From: Acidobacteriota bacterium | GTDB lineage: Bacteria; Acidobacteriota; Terriglobia; Terriglobales; Acidobacteriaceae | Direction: 5' to 3' | Assembly: GCA_021841795.1 (NCBI GenBank) | Contig: JAKCDN010000024.1 | Span: forward strand, 1-14,588 | Length of the DNA: 14,588 bases | Shown: piece by piece, positions 1 to 9,435 of the stretch | Position numbering within the stretch: position 1 is the stretch's first letter | How the letters are laid out: every line of letters begins with the position of its first letter | Notes under the pieces: model-generated | The model's input: only the letters and a program-made list of their open reading frames with translations | The model's database searches: none | What the model was told of the DNA's origin: nothing | Position numbers and translations under genes: made by a program

Positions 1-2049
<2,049 letters not shown>

Positions 2050-2355
2050 GAATGGCTCCCTTGGATCGAGGCCGCCCGCTGGAGTTGCCGTCCGGTGGAA
2101 CCGGCTTCGGCACTGGAGCGTACGTCCTTGCTGTTGCACTGCCGCCGGAGGGGATCAAAAAGAAGAGGACTCCGCTCCGAACGGCTCTCCTGGATGGGGC
2201 GCGGACTATGCCGGCCTTGCCTGCCGGCCGGCGTAACCGGTCCGGCTGGCGTCCATCCCGCCTCAGCAGCCTGACTGGGGAAACTGTGCGCGGGCTGCTG
2301 TCTATAAGACTGCTGAAACCGACAAAATGATGCAGATCAGCAGGAGAGTCAGGGG
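2050..2355 (-). promoter_or_regulatory. clpC upstream region with weak promoter candidate and GC hairpin
   Basis: No gene is supported in this 306-base gap. On the minus strand a TATAGA (2301-2306) could be a -10 box, with an ATTTTG/TTTTGT stretch 15-16 bases upstream as a poor -35. A 7-bp hairpin, GCCGGCC (2210-2216) with GGCCGGC (2226-2232) and a 9-base loop, would lie in the clpC leader. It has no U-tract, so it is not an obvious terminator. The ribosome binding site AGGGAG is at about 2056-2061. The promoter call is tentative. Confidence 0.3.
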
Positions 2356-3159
2356 TTAAGTTTGAGGCTGCGGAGCTTCAGCGAGCGCCGTCAACCCACC
2401 GTTGGCAAGACGAAGAATGCGCGTACAGCGTTGAGCCAGTTCCATATTGTGCGTGACCAGGATGGAGGTAAGGCCGTGGCCGGCGTGCAGGCGCTCGATC
2501 AGCTCGAAGACGCGGGAGGCGGTGGCGCTGTCAAGGTCGCCGGTCGGCTCGTCGGCCAGCAGCAGACGGGGTGAGCAGACGAGGGCGCGGGCGAGGGCGA
2601 TGCGCTGCTGCTCACCGCCGGAGAGTTCGCCGGGCCTGTGCGTTCCGCGGTCTTCCAAGTCCACCTCTTTCAGCCAGCCTGAGGCAGTTTCCAGCGCCTC
2701 ATTCCGGCCCATGCCCCGCGCCAGAAGCGGCATGGCCACGTTTTCCTGGGCCGTGAACTCCGGCAGCAGGTAATGAAACTGCCAAACGTAGCCAATCTCG
2801 CGGTTGCGAAAGGCCGCTGCCTCTCGGGGACGCAGAAGAGCCACGTTGGTTGAGGCGCAGTATACCGTTCCCGCGGAAGGAGCATCAAGCGCGCCCAGCA
2901 TGTGCAAAAGTGTGCTTTTTCCCGCGCCGGACTGGCCCACGATGGCCACCAGCTCGCCGGGGGCTACGCGGAGGTTGAGATTGTCAAAGAGAAGCAGCTC
3001 GCCGCGGGCGGTGCGATAGGACTTGCGCAGGCCTTCGACGCGAATGATGGGATCAGAGGCGGAGGACGCGGGATTGTCGTGGGCTCCGGATGCCCGCAAC
3101 TGTGTTTCCCGCGCGGCGCGGGAAGCCTGTGGGGCAGCCGCTGGAGGCGAATGCATCAT
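2356..3159 (-). CDS. LolD-type ABC transporter ATP-binding protein
   Basis: ATPase subunit of an ABC system of the LolD/MacB class, which works with LolC/LolE-like membrane proteins to release lipoproteins or extrude substrates from the inner membrane. 267 residues; LolD is usually about 230, and the excess is a low-complexity N-terminal extension of about 38 residues. Walker A GQSGAGKS is at 75-82, the Q-loop glutamine at 127 within VWQFHYLLPEFT (typical of LolD), signature LSGGEQQ at 179-185, Walker B LLLADEP at 199-205 and the H-loop histidine at 237. No permease gene is adjacent on either side, so the partner must be encoded elsewhere. The ATG-ATG start has no clear Shine-Dalgarno; a TAAAAT at 3172-3177 could give an almost leaderless transcript. 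The start could also lie further downstream. The family is certain; assignment to LolD itself rather than a MacB-like ATPase is less so. Confidence 0.88.
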   Translation of the reverse strand: MMHSPPAAAPQASRAARETQLRASGAHDNPASSASDPIIRVEGLRKSYRTARGELLLFDNLNLRVAPGELVAIVGQSGAGKSTLLHMLGALDAPSAGTVYCASTNVALLRPREAAAFRNREIGYVWQFHYLLPEFTAQENVAMPLLARGMGRNEALETASGWLKEVDLEDRGTHRPGELSGGEQQRIALARALVCSPRLLLADEPTGDLDSATASRVFELIERLHAGHGLTSILVTHNMELAQRCTRILRLANGGLTALAEAPQPQT

Positions 3160-3314
3160 CCGGTTGCTTTTATTTTACATGGCCGCGGCGGCTCTGCCGG
3201 CGATCGGCGCAGGCATGGGCTCCGTGACGCCGGCGCGCTGGCGACGGCGGAGAAACGAGGGGGATGAGCGCAGGCGATGGAGCGTCGGGAGGCGGCGGCA
3301 GACGGGCCGCGCCC

Positions 3315-4328
3315 TTAAATTCCCGCGCCCCGAGACGGCTTTGTCCTGCGCGCCTTCGGCCGCGCAGCATGGGCACGCGCGCTGCCGGCGCGTACGCTCC
3401 CGGCCGCAGGCCGCGCCGGCGCGGCGCCCGTCCATGCCCGCGCCCGCGCCAGCGCCAGCTCCGCCACCCGCTCCACAATCCACTGGAAGTGCGTCTCGCC
3501 CACCGAGTGCACATCGGCGTCGGGCACCGGATTCATGAAGTCGATCGCGTACGGCACTCCCGCCTTCACCGCAAACTCGACCGAGTTCAGGTCGTAGCCC
3601 AGTCCGCGGCAGAGCTTCATCGCGTCTTCTTCCATCTTTCTCCACAGCAGGCGCGCGTGCAGTGTCCGCGGCCGCGCGGCGTCGCGGGCATAGCGCTCGG
3701 CGTGCGGCCGGCGCGGATCGTAGGGCATGATCCGCACCTTCTTCCGCCCCACTACAAAGCAGCGGAAGTACTCCGTATACTCCACCGCCTTCTGCAGCAC
3801 CATGCACAGGTCGCGCGAGCGGTCGAAGGCGCGGAAGAACTCCTCGCGTCCCCGCACCTCGTGCACATCCCGCCACCCGCCGCCGTCGATCGGCTTCAGA
3901 AATCCGTGCTCGCCCACGGCGGCAAACACGGCATCCCAGTCCAGCGGAAACTCCAGGTTGCGCATGGAGCGGTCGCTGGTCCCGTTCGGCAGTTCCTTGT
4001 GCGGCAGCAGCACAGTCGGCGGCACCGCCACCCCCAGCCGCCGGGCCAGCGCGTAATTGAAAAACTTGTCGTCCGCCGCGGCGCGAAACGGATCGTTGAT
4101 CACCGCCGCGCCGCCCAGCGCGGCATGCTTGAGATACGCGCGGTAAAACGGCACGTCGTGCGAGATGCGATCCACGATCACGGAGTAAGGCCCGGTCTGC
4201 TCCGCTTCCACCGCGCCCGTAAGCACGAACTCCGCGCGAATGCCAGAAGCATTGCGCGCGTTCACCCTCTCCACAAATGCGCTCGGAAAACTGTTCTCCA
4301 CGCCGAACAGGATGCCGATCTTCTTCAT
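3315..4328 (-). CDS. ATP-grasp ligase, RimK/glutathione-synthetase-like, substrate unknown
   Basis: Probable ATP-dependent carboxylate-amine/thiol ligase of the ATP-grasp fold, cytosolic. 337 residues from the chosen ATG, which is preceded by GGAGG with 8-base spacing; a longer frame opening at 4448 is less likely. An N-terminal Rossmann-like segment starts MKKIGILFG. The nucleotide-binding lysine is probably K145 in FLKPIDGGG, the hinge lies near QKAVEYTEYF, and Mg-binding residues are likely E251 (SVEFAV) and D263/N266 (IDFMNP). The last 40 or so residues are an Arg/Ala/Pro-rich basic tail unlike the fold and probably disordered. Neighbours upstream on the same strand are a DinB-like protein and an esterase. 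Operons joining ATP-grasp ligases with hydrolases often make peptide-like metabolites, but no substrate can be read here. Fold assignment is confident, function open. Confidence 0.85.
   Translation of the reverse strand: MKKIGILFGVENSFPSAFVERVNARNASGIRAEFVLTGAVEAEQTGPYSVIVDRISHDVPFYRAYLKHAALGGAAVINDPFRAAADDKFFNYALARRLGVAVPPTVLLPHKELPNGTSDRSMRNLEFPLDWDAVFAAVGEHGFLKPIDGGGWRDVHEVRGREEFFRAFDRSRDLCMVLQKAVEYTEYFRCFVVGRKKVRIMPYDPRRPHAERYARDAARPRTLHARLLWRKMEEDAMKLCRGLGYDLNSVEFAVKAGVPYAIDFMNPVPDADVHSVGETHFQWIVERVAELALARARAWTGAAPARPAAGSVRAGSARAHAARPKARRTKPSRGAGI
3410..3425. repeat. 16-bp perfect GC palindrome within ATP-grasp tail
   Basis: GCCGCGCC followed directly by its reverse complement GGCGCGGC. 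It lies in the part of the ATP-grasp gene that encodes the basic low-complexity tail, where the DNA is built of short G/C words. It may simply reflect composition. Confidence 0.5.
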
Positions 4329-4514
4329 GCGCCGGTCCTCCGCGCGTCCGCTCTTCGCCGCCGCGGCGCGTTCGGCCTCAAAACCACTGCAGCGCGGCGC
4401 CGGCGATCGGAGGCCGCGGCTTGAGAGCTGCCCCGCCGGGCGCTCCACTAAAGCGCGCCCGCGGCCAGCCCTCGCTCTTTTGCGTCCCGGAGTCAGGCCG
4501 GGGCGCTGCTCCTG

Positions 4515-4997
4515 CTACTGCATCTCCACAATCTGCCGCAGCTGCGCAAGATGGTTCAGATCGTGGCCCGCGATCATCTCCAGTACGGTCTGGAAGGTCA
4601 TGACGCCGCGCACCGGATGCGTCACCGTTCTGCCCGCGGCTCCGGGCATGACGGCGTGAATCAGGTGCAGATTCCACTTGCGCAACTCCGAAAATGTCTC
4701 CAGGGCCAGCGCCGGCGGAACTCCCGCATACTGCGCCGCCCACTTGTCCTGATCGAAGGGCTGAATCGTCGGCCCGTCCTCGGCCAGCGCCTGCCGCAGC
4801 CGGAATCCGAAGGCCATCTCGCAATCCGCCATGTGGCACACAATCTCAGCCGCGCTCCACTTTCCCGGCGCCGGCCTCCTGGTCTGCTTCGATCCCAGCA
4901 CCTCCAGATCTTCGGCAAGCGCGTCCGGGGTCTGGGCCAGAATCGTCTCTACCGGCCGCCCATCCAGAAACTTCTCGTATGGATTCTGCTGACTCAT
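4515..4997 (-). CDS. DinB-superfamily (DinB_2/YfiT-like) putative metal-dependent protein
   Basis: Four-helix-bundle protein of the DinB/YfiT superfamily, some members of which are metal-dependent thiol S-transferases using bacillithiol or mycothiol; the role of most members is unknown. 160 residues from ATG 4997, typical in length. The metal-binding histidine triad is visible: H55 in CHMADCE, then H145 and H149 in GHDLNHL near the C-terminus. GAGGAG lies 9 bases upstream of the ATG; a TTG one codon earlier (4998-5000) is 6 bases from it and is an alternative start. It lies 76 bases after the esterase and 186 bases before the ATP-grasp gene on the same strand, so co-transcription is possible. 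Family confident; reaction not inferable. Confidence 0.85.
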   Translation of the reverse strand: MSQQNPYEKFLDGRPVETILAQTPDALAEDLEVLGSKQTRRPAPGKWSAAEIVCHMADCEMAFGFRLRQALAEDGPTIQPFDQDKWAAQYAGVPPALALETFSELRKWNLHLIHAVMPGAAGRTVTHPVRGVMTFQTVLEMIAGHDLNHLAQLRQIVEMQ

Positions 4998-5073
4998 CAA
5001 AAAAATCTCCTCGAAAAAAGCGTGGAACCCGCCGCTCCGCTGCCCTCGGCGCCTCGTACTCGCGGTCCCTGCC

Positions 5074-5784
5074 TTAAAGATACTTCAGCGCCATCCGCTG
5101 CCATGTCGGCCAGTCGTGGGAATTTTCTTCCTCCCACACATCGAACCGGTGCGGAATTCCCTTCTCCGTCAAAATCCGGTCGAGCTCCTGATTCTGCGCC
5201 AGACACTGGTCGTCCCGCCCCGCAGCCAGCACATACGTGTTTCTCCGCATCCGGTCCAGATACCGCCGCTCCTCGAGCCGCGGCAGGTAGTGCGTGGGCA
5301 GATGAAAGTAGCAGTTCTGGTCGTAGTAGCCATCAAGAAACCCGCTCAGGTCGTAGACGCCCGACAGGGAAAGAAACCCGCTGAAGATCTCCGGATGCCG
5401 CAGCGCGATGTTCACGGCGTGGTAGCCGCCGAAGCTGACGCCCATGGCCACCAGGCGCGCATCGCCGTTCTTCTGCCGGATCAGCGGCGCCACCTCGGCC
5501 AGCAGGTAGGCTTCGTACTGCTGGTGGCGCTGCACCCGCCGCACCGGCGTCACCCTGCGGTTGTACCAGCTCTCCCGGTCCACGGAATCGACGCAGAACA
5601 GTTGCACTGCGCCGGCGTCCAGCCGGTCCGCCAGCGCGGCCGTCATGCCGCGGTCTTCAAAGTCGAAGAAACGGCCGCCGGAGGTGGGAAAGACCAGCAC
5701 CGGCAGCCCGCCCTGGCCGAAGACAAGCAGTTCCATCGAGCGTCCAAGCCGCTCCGAGCGCCATTCGTGATATTCGCGGTTCAT
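5074..5784 (-). CDS. Putative esterase of the esterase D family (alpha/beta hydrolase)
   Basis: Serine hydrolase of the PF00756-type esterase family; the natural ester is unknown. 236 residues from the chosen ATG. The nucleophile elbow GVSFGG puts the catalytic serine at S117. The acid is probably D191 or D192 (GRDDQ), and the histidine H223 (NSHDWPTW). N-terminal features such as MELLVFG, VFPTSGGRFF and FCVDSVDRESWYN are as I remember them in acidobacterial esterases of this group. I saw no signal peptide, so it is probably cytosolic. The start is uncertain: ATG 5784 begins MNREYH, which fits homologues as I recall them, while ATG 5820 adds twelve residues; neither has a good ribosome binding site. 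It is divergent from rpsP and heads the leftward row of esterase, DinB and ATP-grasp genes. Confidence 0.86.
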   Translation of the reverse strand: MNREYHEWRSERLGRSMELLVFGQGGLPVLVFPTSGGRFFDFEDRGMTAALADRLDAGAVQLFCVDSVDRESWYNRRVTPVRRVQRHQQYEAYLLAEVAPLIRQKNGDARLVAMGVSFGGYHAVNIALRHPEIFSGFLSLSGVYDLSGFLDGYYDQNCYFHLPTHYLPRLEERRYLDRMRRNTYVLAAGRDDQCLAQNQELDRILTEKGIPHRFDVWEEENSHDWPTWQRMALKYL

Positions 5785-6210
5785 GCGTTTATAAGTCCGG
5801 GGAATAGCGCGGCTCGTCATCCACGCGCGGCCGCCGGTACAACTGGTTAGAATAAGCGAGCCGGGCGGATGCCGCGATTTTCAAAGAAGACCGGGCACAG
5901 AAAACTCGCGCGTCTGTGCGCCGGGCGCCGCCTGTGGCGGCCCGATCCGAGTCGAGGCTGGGTTGCGCTTCGGCGCCGGCGGCCGCATCCGAAAGGGGTC
6001 GATTCGGCCTCGGCCTGGCCGGCAACGCCGGCGATTTGCCTCCGAGCCCCCGTTTCGGCGATACTTAACTGTCGTGATGTGTGCGGCCGGGCGCATCTGT
6101 CCGGCCCTTGTTTTGCAGGAGCCGCTTCGATCGGATGCAAGTCAGCTTCTGCCCCGAAGCCCGCAAGACACACGAAAAGCTCCAGAAACCTGAAAGGAAA
6201 CACAAATCCC
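5785..6210 (+). promoter_or_regulatory. Divergent region with rpsP promoter candidate and leader
   Basis: This gap between the divergent esterase and rpsP holds no supported gene. A plus-strand promoter candidate is TTGCCT (6036-6041), an 18-base spacer and GATACT (6060-6065), each 4/6 to consensus. It would start a leader of about 140 bases. The leader contains the terminator-like hairpin listed separately. A frame open in phase with rpsP from 5869 has no protein-like character. On the minus strand TATTCT (5849-5854) is a weak -10 candidate for the esterase. Confidence 0.35.
6085..6114 (+). terminator. Terminator-like hairpin in rpsP leader (possible attenuator)
   Basis: GGCCGG (6085-6090) and CCGGCC (6101-6106) form a 6-bp GC stem with a 10-base loop, followed by the T-rich run CTTGTTTT. 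No plus-strand gene ends here, and the hairpin sits between the candidate promoter and the rpsP start. It could attenuate the ribosomal-protein transcript. The stem is short, so the call is tentative. Confidence 0.4.
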
Positions 6211-6480
6211 GTGGTCATGATTCGTCTGGCGCGCGTTGGCGCCCGCAAGCAACCCTACTATCGCGTGGTCGTTATTGAGAAGGATCGCGCCCGCAACGGC
6301 CGCTCCATCGAGGTGGTCGGCACCTACAATCCCCGCACCAATCCGGCGACCGTGGACCTGAAGCACGAGCGCATCGCCTACTGGCGCGGTAAAGGCGCGC
6401 AGTTCTCGCCCACCATGGCCAAGCTCGCGGCCGCCCATCCGGCTCCCGCTGTGGCCGCGTCCGACTCGGCGGCAGCCTGA
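6211..6480 (+). CDS. rpsP: 30S ribosomal protein S16
   Basis: Small-subunit protein needed for assembly of the 30S body. 89 residues from GTG 6211; it opens MVMIRLARVGARKQPYYRVV, the characteristic S16 N-terminus, and contains RARNGRSIEVVGTYNPRTNP. The tail beyond about residue 75 is Ala-rich, which is common. The start could be GTG 6211 or ATG 6217: AAAGGA at 6193-6198 is 12 or 18 bases away, so GTG is preferred. It leads the conserved series rpsP, khpA, rimM, trmD, rplS. A short hairpin with a T-rich tail (6502-6521) and a further promoter candidate follow it, so it may be partly uncoupled from khpA. Confidence 0.96.
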   Translation: MVMIRLARVGARKQPYYRVVVIEKDRARNGRSIEVVGTYNPRTNPATVDLKHERIAYWRGKGAQFSPTMAKLAAAHPAPAVAASDSAAA

Positions 6481-6543
6481 TCCTGCCCTGGGTCTCCTAC
6501 CATCCGGTCGGATTTCTGTTTGGCCAATGCCGGGTGCAAGTCT

Positions 6544-6572
6544 TTGCATCAAGAAGGAATACGTGTTATTCT
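6544..6572 (+). promoter_or_regulatory. Candidate promoter for khpA-rimM
   Basis: TTGCAT (6544-6549), a 17-base spacer and TATTCT (6567-6572) lie in an AT-richer part of the 147-base rpsP-khpA gap. A small hairpin, TGCAA/TTGCA (6535-6548), overlaps the -35 box. The spacing is ideal but both boxes are weak matches. Confidence 0.35.
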
Positions 6573-6627
6573 TCGCGCACGGTCCAAGAGTTCAAATCTT
6601 AGAACGTAGATGGTCAGAGGCAAGATC

Positions 6628-6897
6628 ATGACCCAGGCTGAAATGGTGCAGGTTGATGAATTGGTCCGTGAGATCGCGCGGGCTCTGGTAGATGAACCCC
6701 AGGCCGTTGAAGTCGAATCGGTCAACCGTGAGGACAACACGGTACTCCGGCTTCGCGTAGCGGCACAGGATGTAGGCAAGGTGATCGGCAAACAGGGGCG
6801 TACCGCACGTTCGGTGCGCACCATCCTGGGCGCCGTCAGCATGAAGCTGCACCACCGCTATACGCTCGACATCCTGGAAGAGGACGACGAAGGCTAG
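6628..6897 (+). CDS. khpA: KH-domain RNA-binding protein KhpA (YlqC family)
   Basis: Small cytosolic KH-domain protein; in Gram-positive bacteria KhpA pairs with KhpB (Jag/EloR) and binds many RNAs. 89 residues from ATG 6628, the usual size. The diagnostic KH loop GKVIGKQGRTARS is at 50-62, with the GXXG element GKQG at 54-57. The C-terminus is acidic (LEEDDEG). AGAGG lies about 7 bases before ATG 6628, which is therefore preferred over ATG 6610, which has no ribosome binding site. It sits between rpsP and rimM, its standard position, with 47 bases to rimM, so the two are probably co-transcribed. Very secure. Confidence 0.94.
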   Translation: MTQAEMVQVDELVREIARALVDEPQAVEVESVNREDNTVLRLRVAAQDVGKVIGKQGRTARSVRTILGAVSMKLHHRYTLDILEEDDEG

Positions 6898-6944
6898 CGG
6901 CATCGCGCCCCTGTGGCCCGTGCCCTTCGGGTGCGGAGGTATAC

Positions 6945-7505
6945 GTGCCGGATTCGCCGGAAGACTGGGTTTGGCTGGCGCGCATTCTCCGCCCGCAGGG
7001 CCGCAAAGGCGAGCTCCTCGCCGAGATTCTCACCGATTTCCCTGAAAAGTTCGCGGAACGCAGGCAGTTGTTTCTGCTGCCTGTCCCCGCGGCAGGATCG
7101 GCTCCTGCACCACCCCGCGCCGTGGAGCTGGTCCATCACTGGCTGCACAAGGGAGCCGTCGTTCTCCACTTCGCCGGCATTGACTCCATCTCCGCCGCCG
7201 AAGCCCTCAAAGACCTGATCGTGGCCATCCCCCGCGCCCAGCGCGCCCCGCTGGCCGAGGGCGAAGTCTACGTGGGCGACCTCATCGGCTGCAGCCTCGT
7301 CGATCTCTCCGGCCCCGCGCCCGTCACCGTGGGCGTCATTGACCAGGTCGACCGCGACGCCGGGCCCGCGCCCCTGCTTGTCCTCCACGGTCCGCAGGGC
7401 GAGATCCTCATTCCCTTCGCCGCATCCTATCTGCGCAAGATCGACCTCGAAGCCAGGCGCGTCGAGATGTCGCTGCCCGAAGGCCTGACCGACCTGAACG
7501 CCTGA
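6945..7505 (+). CDS. rimM: 16S rRNA processing / ribosome maturation factor RimM
   Basis: Assembly factor that binds the 30S head through S19 and promotes 16S rRNA maturation. 186 residues, normal length. An N-terminal RimM beta-barrel (about 8-97) contains WLARILRPQGRKGELLAE and GIDSISAAEALKD. A PRC-barrel (about 104-180) contains EGEVYVGDLIGCSLV, ILIPFAASYLRKID and the closing EMSLPEGL. The start is GTG with GGAGG five bases upstream (6935-6939), which is decisive. It follows khpA closely. The usual next gene, trmD, is about 3.6 kb away, and a minus-strand gene converges on rimM after only 25 bases with no terminator visible between. Confidence 0.95.
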   Translation: MPDSPEDWVWLARILRPQGRKGELLAEILTDFPEKFAERRQLFLLPVPAAGSAPAPPRAVELVHHWLHKGAVVLHFAGIDSISAAEALKDLIVAIPRAQRAPLAEGEVYVGDLIGCSLVDLSGPAPVTVGVIDQVDRDAGPAPLLVLHGPQGEILIPFAASYLRKIDLEARRVEMSLPEGLTDLNA

Positions 7506-7530
7506 ACTGCCGCGCCCATGGTCAACCGGG

Positions 7531-8121
7531 CTAGCGCGGCCCCACCGGCCGCCACACTCCGCCCGTCTTCACCGCCATCTGCAACGGCCGCGGCGGACCC
7601 TTCGGCGGCACCGTCACTTCAATCCAGAGCTCCTGCCCCGCCTGCAGCGGCAACGGGCTCCGCGCCCGGTCGGAGACAAAATAGTCGGTCACCTCGGCGA
7701 GCCGCATCTGGTTGCAGGGCTGGCCGGCGCTGCCCTCCACTTCTTCGCCGGACGGTCTCTCCTGATCCCCGATGGCCACCGCGGTCAGGGCGCCGTTCAC
7801 CACCTTCAACCGCGCCCGAAATCGGGTCGTATTCTGCTTGAGCATGTACGGCCCCGGCTTCACCGCTCCGCTGAAGTCGCGCGGAAACGCCGCCTCCGCC
7901 GCCGACGGCAGCGTGCTCTGGCATCCGTCCACCGTGAGCCGCAGCGCCAGGTAGCGTCCCCGCATCGGCAGCTCCGGATCGACGGCCTGCGCCCGCGTCC
8001 ACACCCGCGGGCATCTCCAGCGCTGGTACAGATACTTGCCCGCGATGGCTGAGACCATCGCCAGTTGAATGACCAGCAGCGCCACCGAGGCCGCGGAGAG
8101 CGTAAACCGTCCCAGCTTCAT
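7531..8121 (-). CDS. GDYXXLXY-family membrane-anchored protein
   Basis: Protein of the GDYXXLXY family (function unknown), regularly encoded beside DUF2157/DUF4401 membrane proteins. 196 residues: one N-terminal membrane helix (about 8-28), then an extracytoplasmic domain. The family motif is altered here to RGRYLALRL (54-62), with Arg in place of the Asp. The second conserved region is present as YFVSD (147-151), and the family-like end GQELWIEVTVPPKGPPRPLQ is followed by GGVWRP. Two cysteines, C68 and C136, could form a disulfide. Its ATG overlaps the stop of the DUF2157 gene by four bases (8118-8121), so the two are translationally coupled. Assignment relies on both the motifs and this partner. 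The role may be in the envelope, but nothing in the sequence shows a reaction. Confidence 0.8.
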   Translation of the reverse strand: MKLGRFTLSAASVALLVIQLAMVSAIAGKYLYQRWRCPRVWTRAQAVDPELPMRGRYLALRLTVDGCQSTLPSAAEAAFPRDFSGAVKPGPYMLKQNTTRFRARLKVVNGALTAVAIGDQERPSGEEVEGSAGQPCNQMRLAEVTDYFVSDRARSPLPLQAGQELWIEVTVPPKGPPRPLQMAVKTGGVWRPVGPR

Positions 8122-9368
8122 CGCCCGCCCTCCATCCGCGCCGCGGCCGGCTCCTCCGGCGCTCCCATCCCGGCCAGAATCCGCCGCCGCATCTTTTCAA
8201 GCGCCCAGCCCCCGGCCAGAAACAGCACGCCCAGGCCGATCAGCCCCAGCGAGCGGTCCAGCTTGTTGAAGATGTCGCTGAAGTAGAACCACCCCACCGC
8301 GCCGGCAAAGCCCACAATCCCCAGGTTCACCAGCGCGCGCGAAACCTGGCGCACGCCCCACCAGCACAGAAACACCGCAAACCCCGCCACCAGCAGGTGC
8401 GCCGCCAGATTGGGCTGCTCCAGAACGTAGCTTCCGCTGCCTCCGCCGGATAACGGGTAGGTTTGCGTCACGGAGTGATAGCACCACGGCAGCGCCGTGG
8501 CATACAGCAGCGAAACCGCGATCGGAATCAGTCCCCTGTGCCCGTGGAATGCGGCCACGAGCAGCGGCGCCGCCGCAATGGCAAGCCACGCCCATACCCG
8601 TGTGCCGAAGGGAATGAACGACTGCGCCGAAGTCCATGAGACCCAGTTGGCAATCATGGCCGCGCTGCCCGCCGTCACGCCGATGACGCTCACCGCAAAC
8701 AGCACGCCGCGCACCACCTTGCGGCGCGAGCGGGCAAAGAACGTCAGGTAAAGCATCGCCCATACAAAGCCGAGCCGGCCCAGGTAAACCCCCACGCCGA
8801 TATCGCCCTGCATGCGATAGCTCAGTTCGCTCGAGATCCACGCCGGCAGCAGCAGCAGCGCCAGCGTCTGCTGCGCCTGGTCGCGCAGCAAGACCCAGCC
8901 CGCCAGCGCGGCCAGGGCCCACAACAGGACCGCCGCCGGCCAGTGCTCCTGGATATTGAAGATCTGCCCCACCAGCGCGATCGCCGCCCCGGTGGCGATG
9001 GTTCCCACCGCGTGCAGCGCCGTGCCGAGCCCCTCGAAGCCGGCGCGCGTCAGCCCTCCGGCCAGGTGAAACACCGCAACCATCGCCAGCGCCAGCGCGA
9101 ACCGCCCCGCCGGGCTCAGTTCGTCCCAGTGGGCGGAGACAAACAGGGCCACGCCGCAGGCCAGCAGGATGGCGCCCATGATCAGCCCCGTCACCACCAG
9201 CCAGCGCAGTCCCGCCGGCGTGCCGCCCGCTGCCGCGATGCCCGATGGCGCCGCCGCCCGGTCGTTCTCCGCGCTCCCGGTCTCGCAGGCGCGAATGCGC
9301 GCCGCCGTCTCCGCATCGATTGCGCCCGCCGTCTGCCAGCGCTTTAACAGAACTTCAATATCCGCCAT
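8118..9368 (-). CDS. DUF2157 polytopic membrane protein
   Basis: Integral inner-membrane protein of unknown function. 416 residues from ATG 9368. A soluble N-terminal segment of about 53 residues carries the DUF2157 signature (IEVLLKRWQTAGAIDAETAARI). About ten to twelve hydrophobic helices follow to residue 395, and a basic, then Ala/Glu-rich tail closes it. The ending YFSDIFNKLDRSLGLIGLG is typical of the family. Starting at ATG 9368 removes an upstream 49-residue segment with no family character. No Shine-Dalgarno is visible, but a promoter just upstream would give a very short leader. It overlaps the following GDYXXLXY gene by four bases, forming a two-gene unit inserted against the direction of the rimM-trmD neighbourhood. 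Confidence 0.88.
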   Translation of the reverse strand: MADIEVLLKRWQTAGAIDAETAARIRACETGSAENDRAAAPSGIAAAGGTPAGLRWLVVTGLIMGAILLACGVALFVSAHWDELSPAGRFALALAMVAVFHLAGGLTRAGFEGLGTALHAVGTIATGAAIALVGQIFNIQEHWPAAVLLWALAALAGWVLLRDQAQQTLALLLLPAWISSELSYRMQGDIGVGVYLGRLGFVWAMLYLTFFARSRRKVVRGVLFAVSVIGVTAGSAAMIANWVSWTSAQSFIPFGTRVWAWLAIAAAPLLVAAFHGHRGLIPIAVSLLYATALPWCYHSVTQTYPLSGGGSGSYVLEQPNLAAHLLVAGFAVFLCWWGVRQVSRALVNLGIVGFAGAVGWFYFSDIFNKLDRSLGLIGLGVLFLAGGWALEKMRRRILAGMGAPEEPAAARMEGGR

Positions 9369-9383
9369 GGCGATTTGTGCACC

Positions 9384-9412
9384 ATCATAGGCCGGGAGCG
9401 GCTTTTTTTGAA
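9384..9412 (-). promoter_or_regulatory. Candidate promoter of the DUF2157-GDYXXLXY unit
   Basis: On the minus strand, TTCAAA (9407-9412), a 17-base spacer and TATGAT (9384-9389, 5/6 to consensus). Transcription would begin about 8 bases before ATG 9368, giving a nearly leaderless mRNA, in keeping with the missing Shine-Dalgarno. Confidence 0.45.
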
Positions 9413-9435
9413 AGTGCTCTGCCTCACAAAACGTT

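Noticed and set aside
4329..4448. 40-residue N-terminal extension of the ATP-grasp protein
   Set aside because: GGAGG at ideal spacing and the start of the fold (MKKIGILFG) both point to ATG 4328.
5869..6210. In-phase upstream extension of rpsP by 114 codons
   Set aside because: The translation has no S16 or other family character, and the normal S16 N-terminus begins at 6211/6217 after an AAAGGA.
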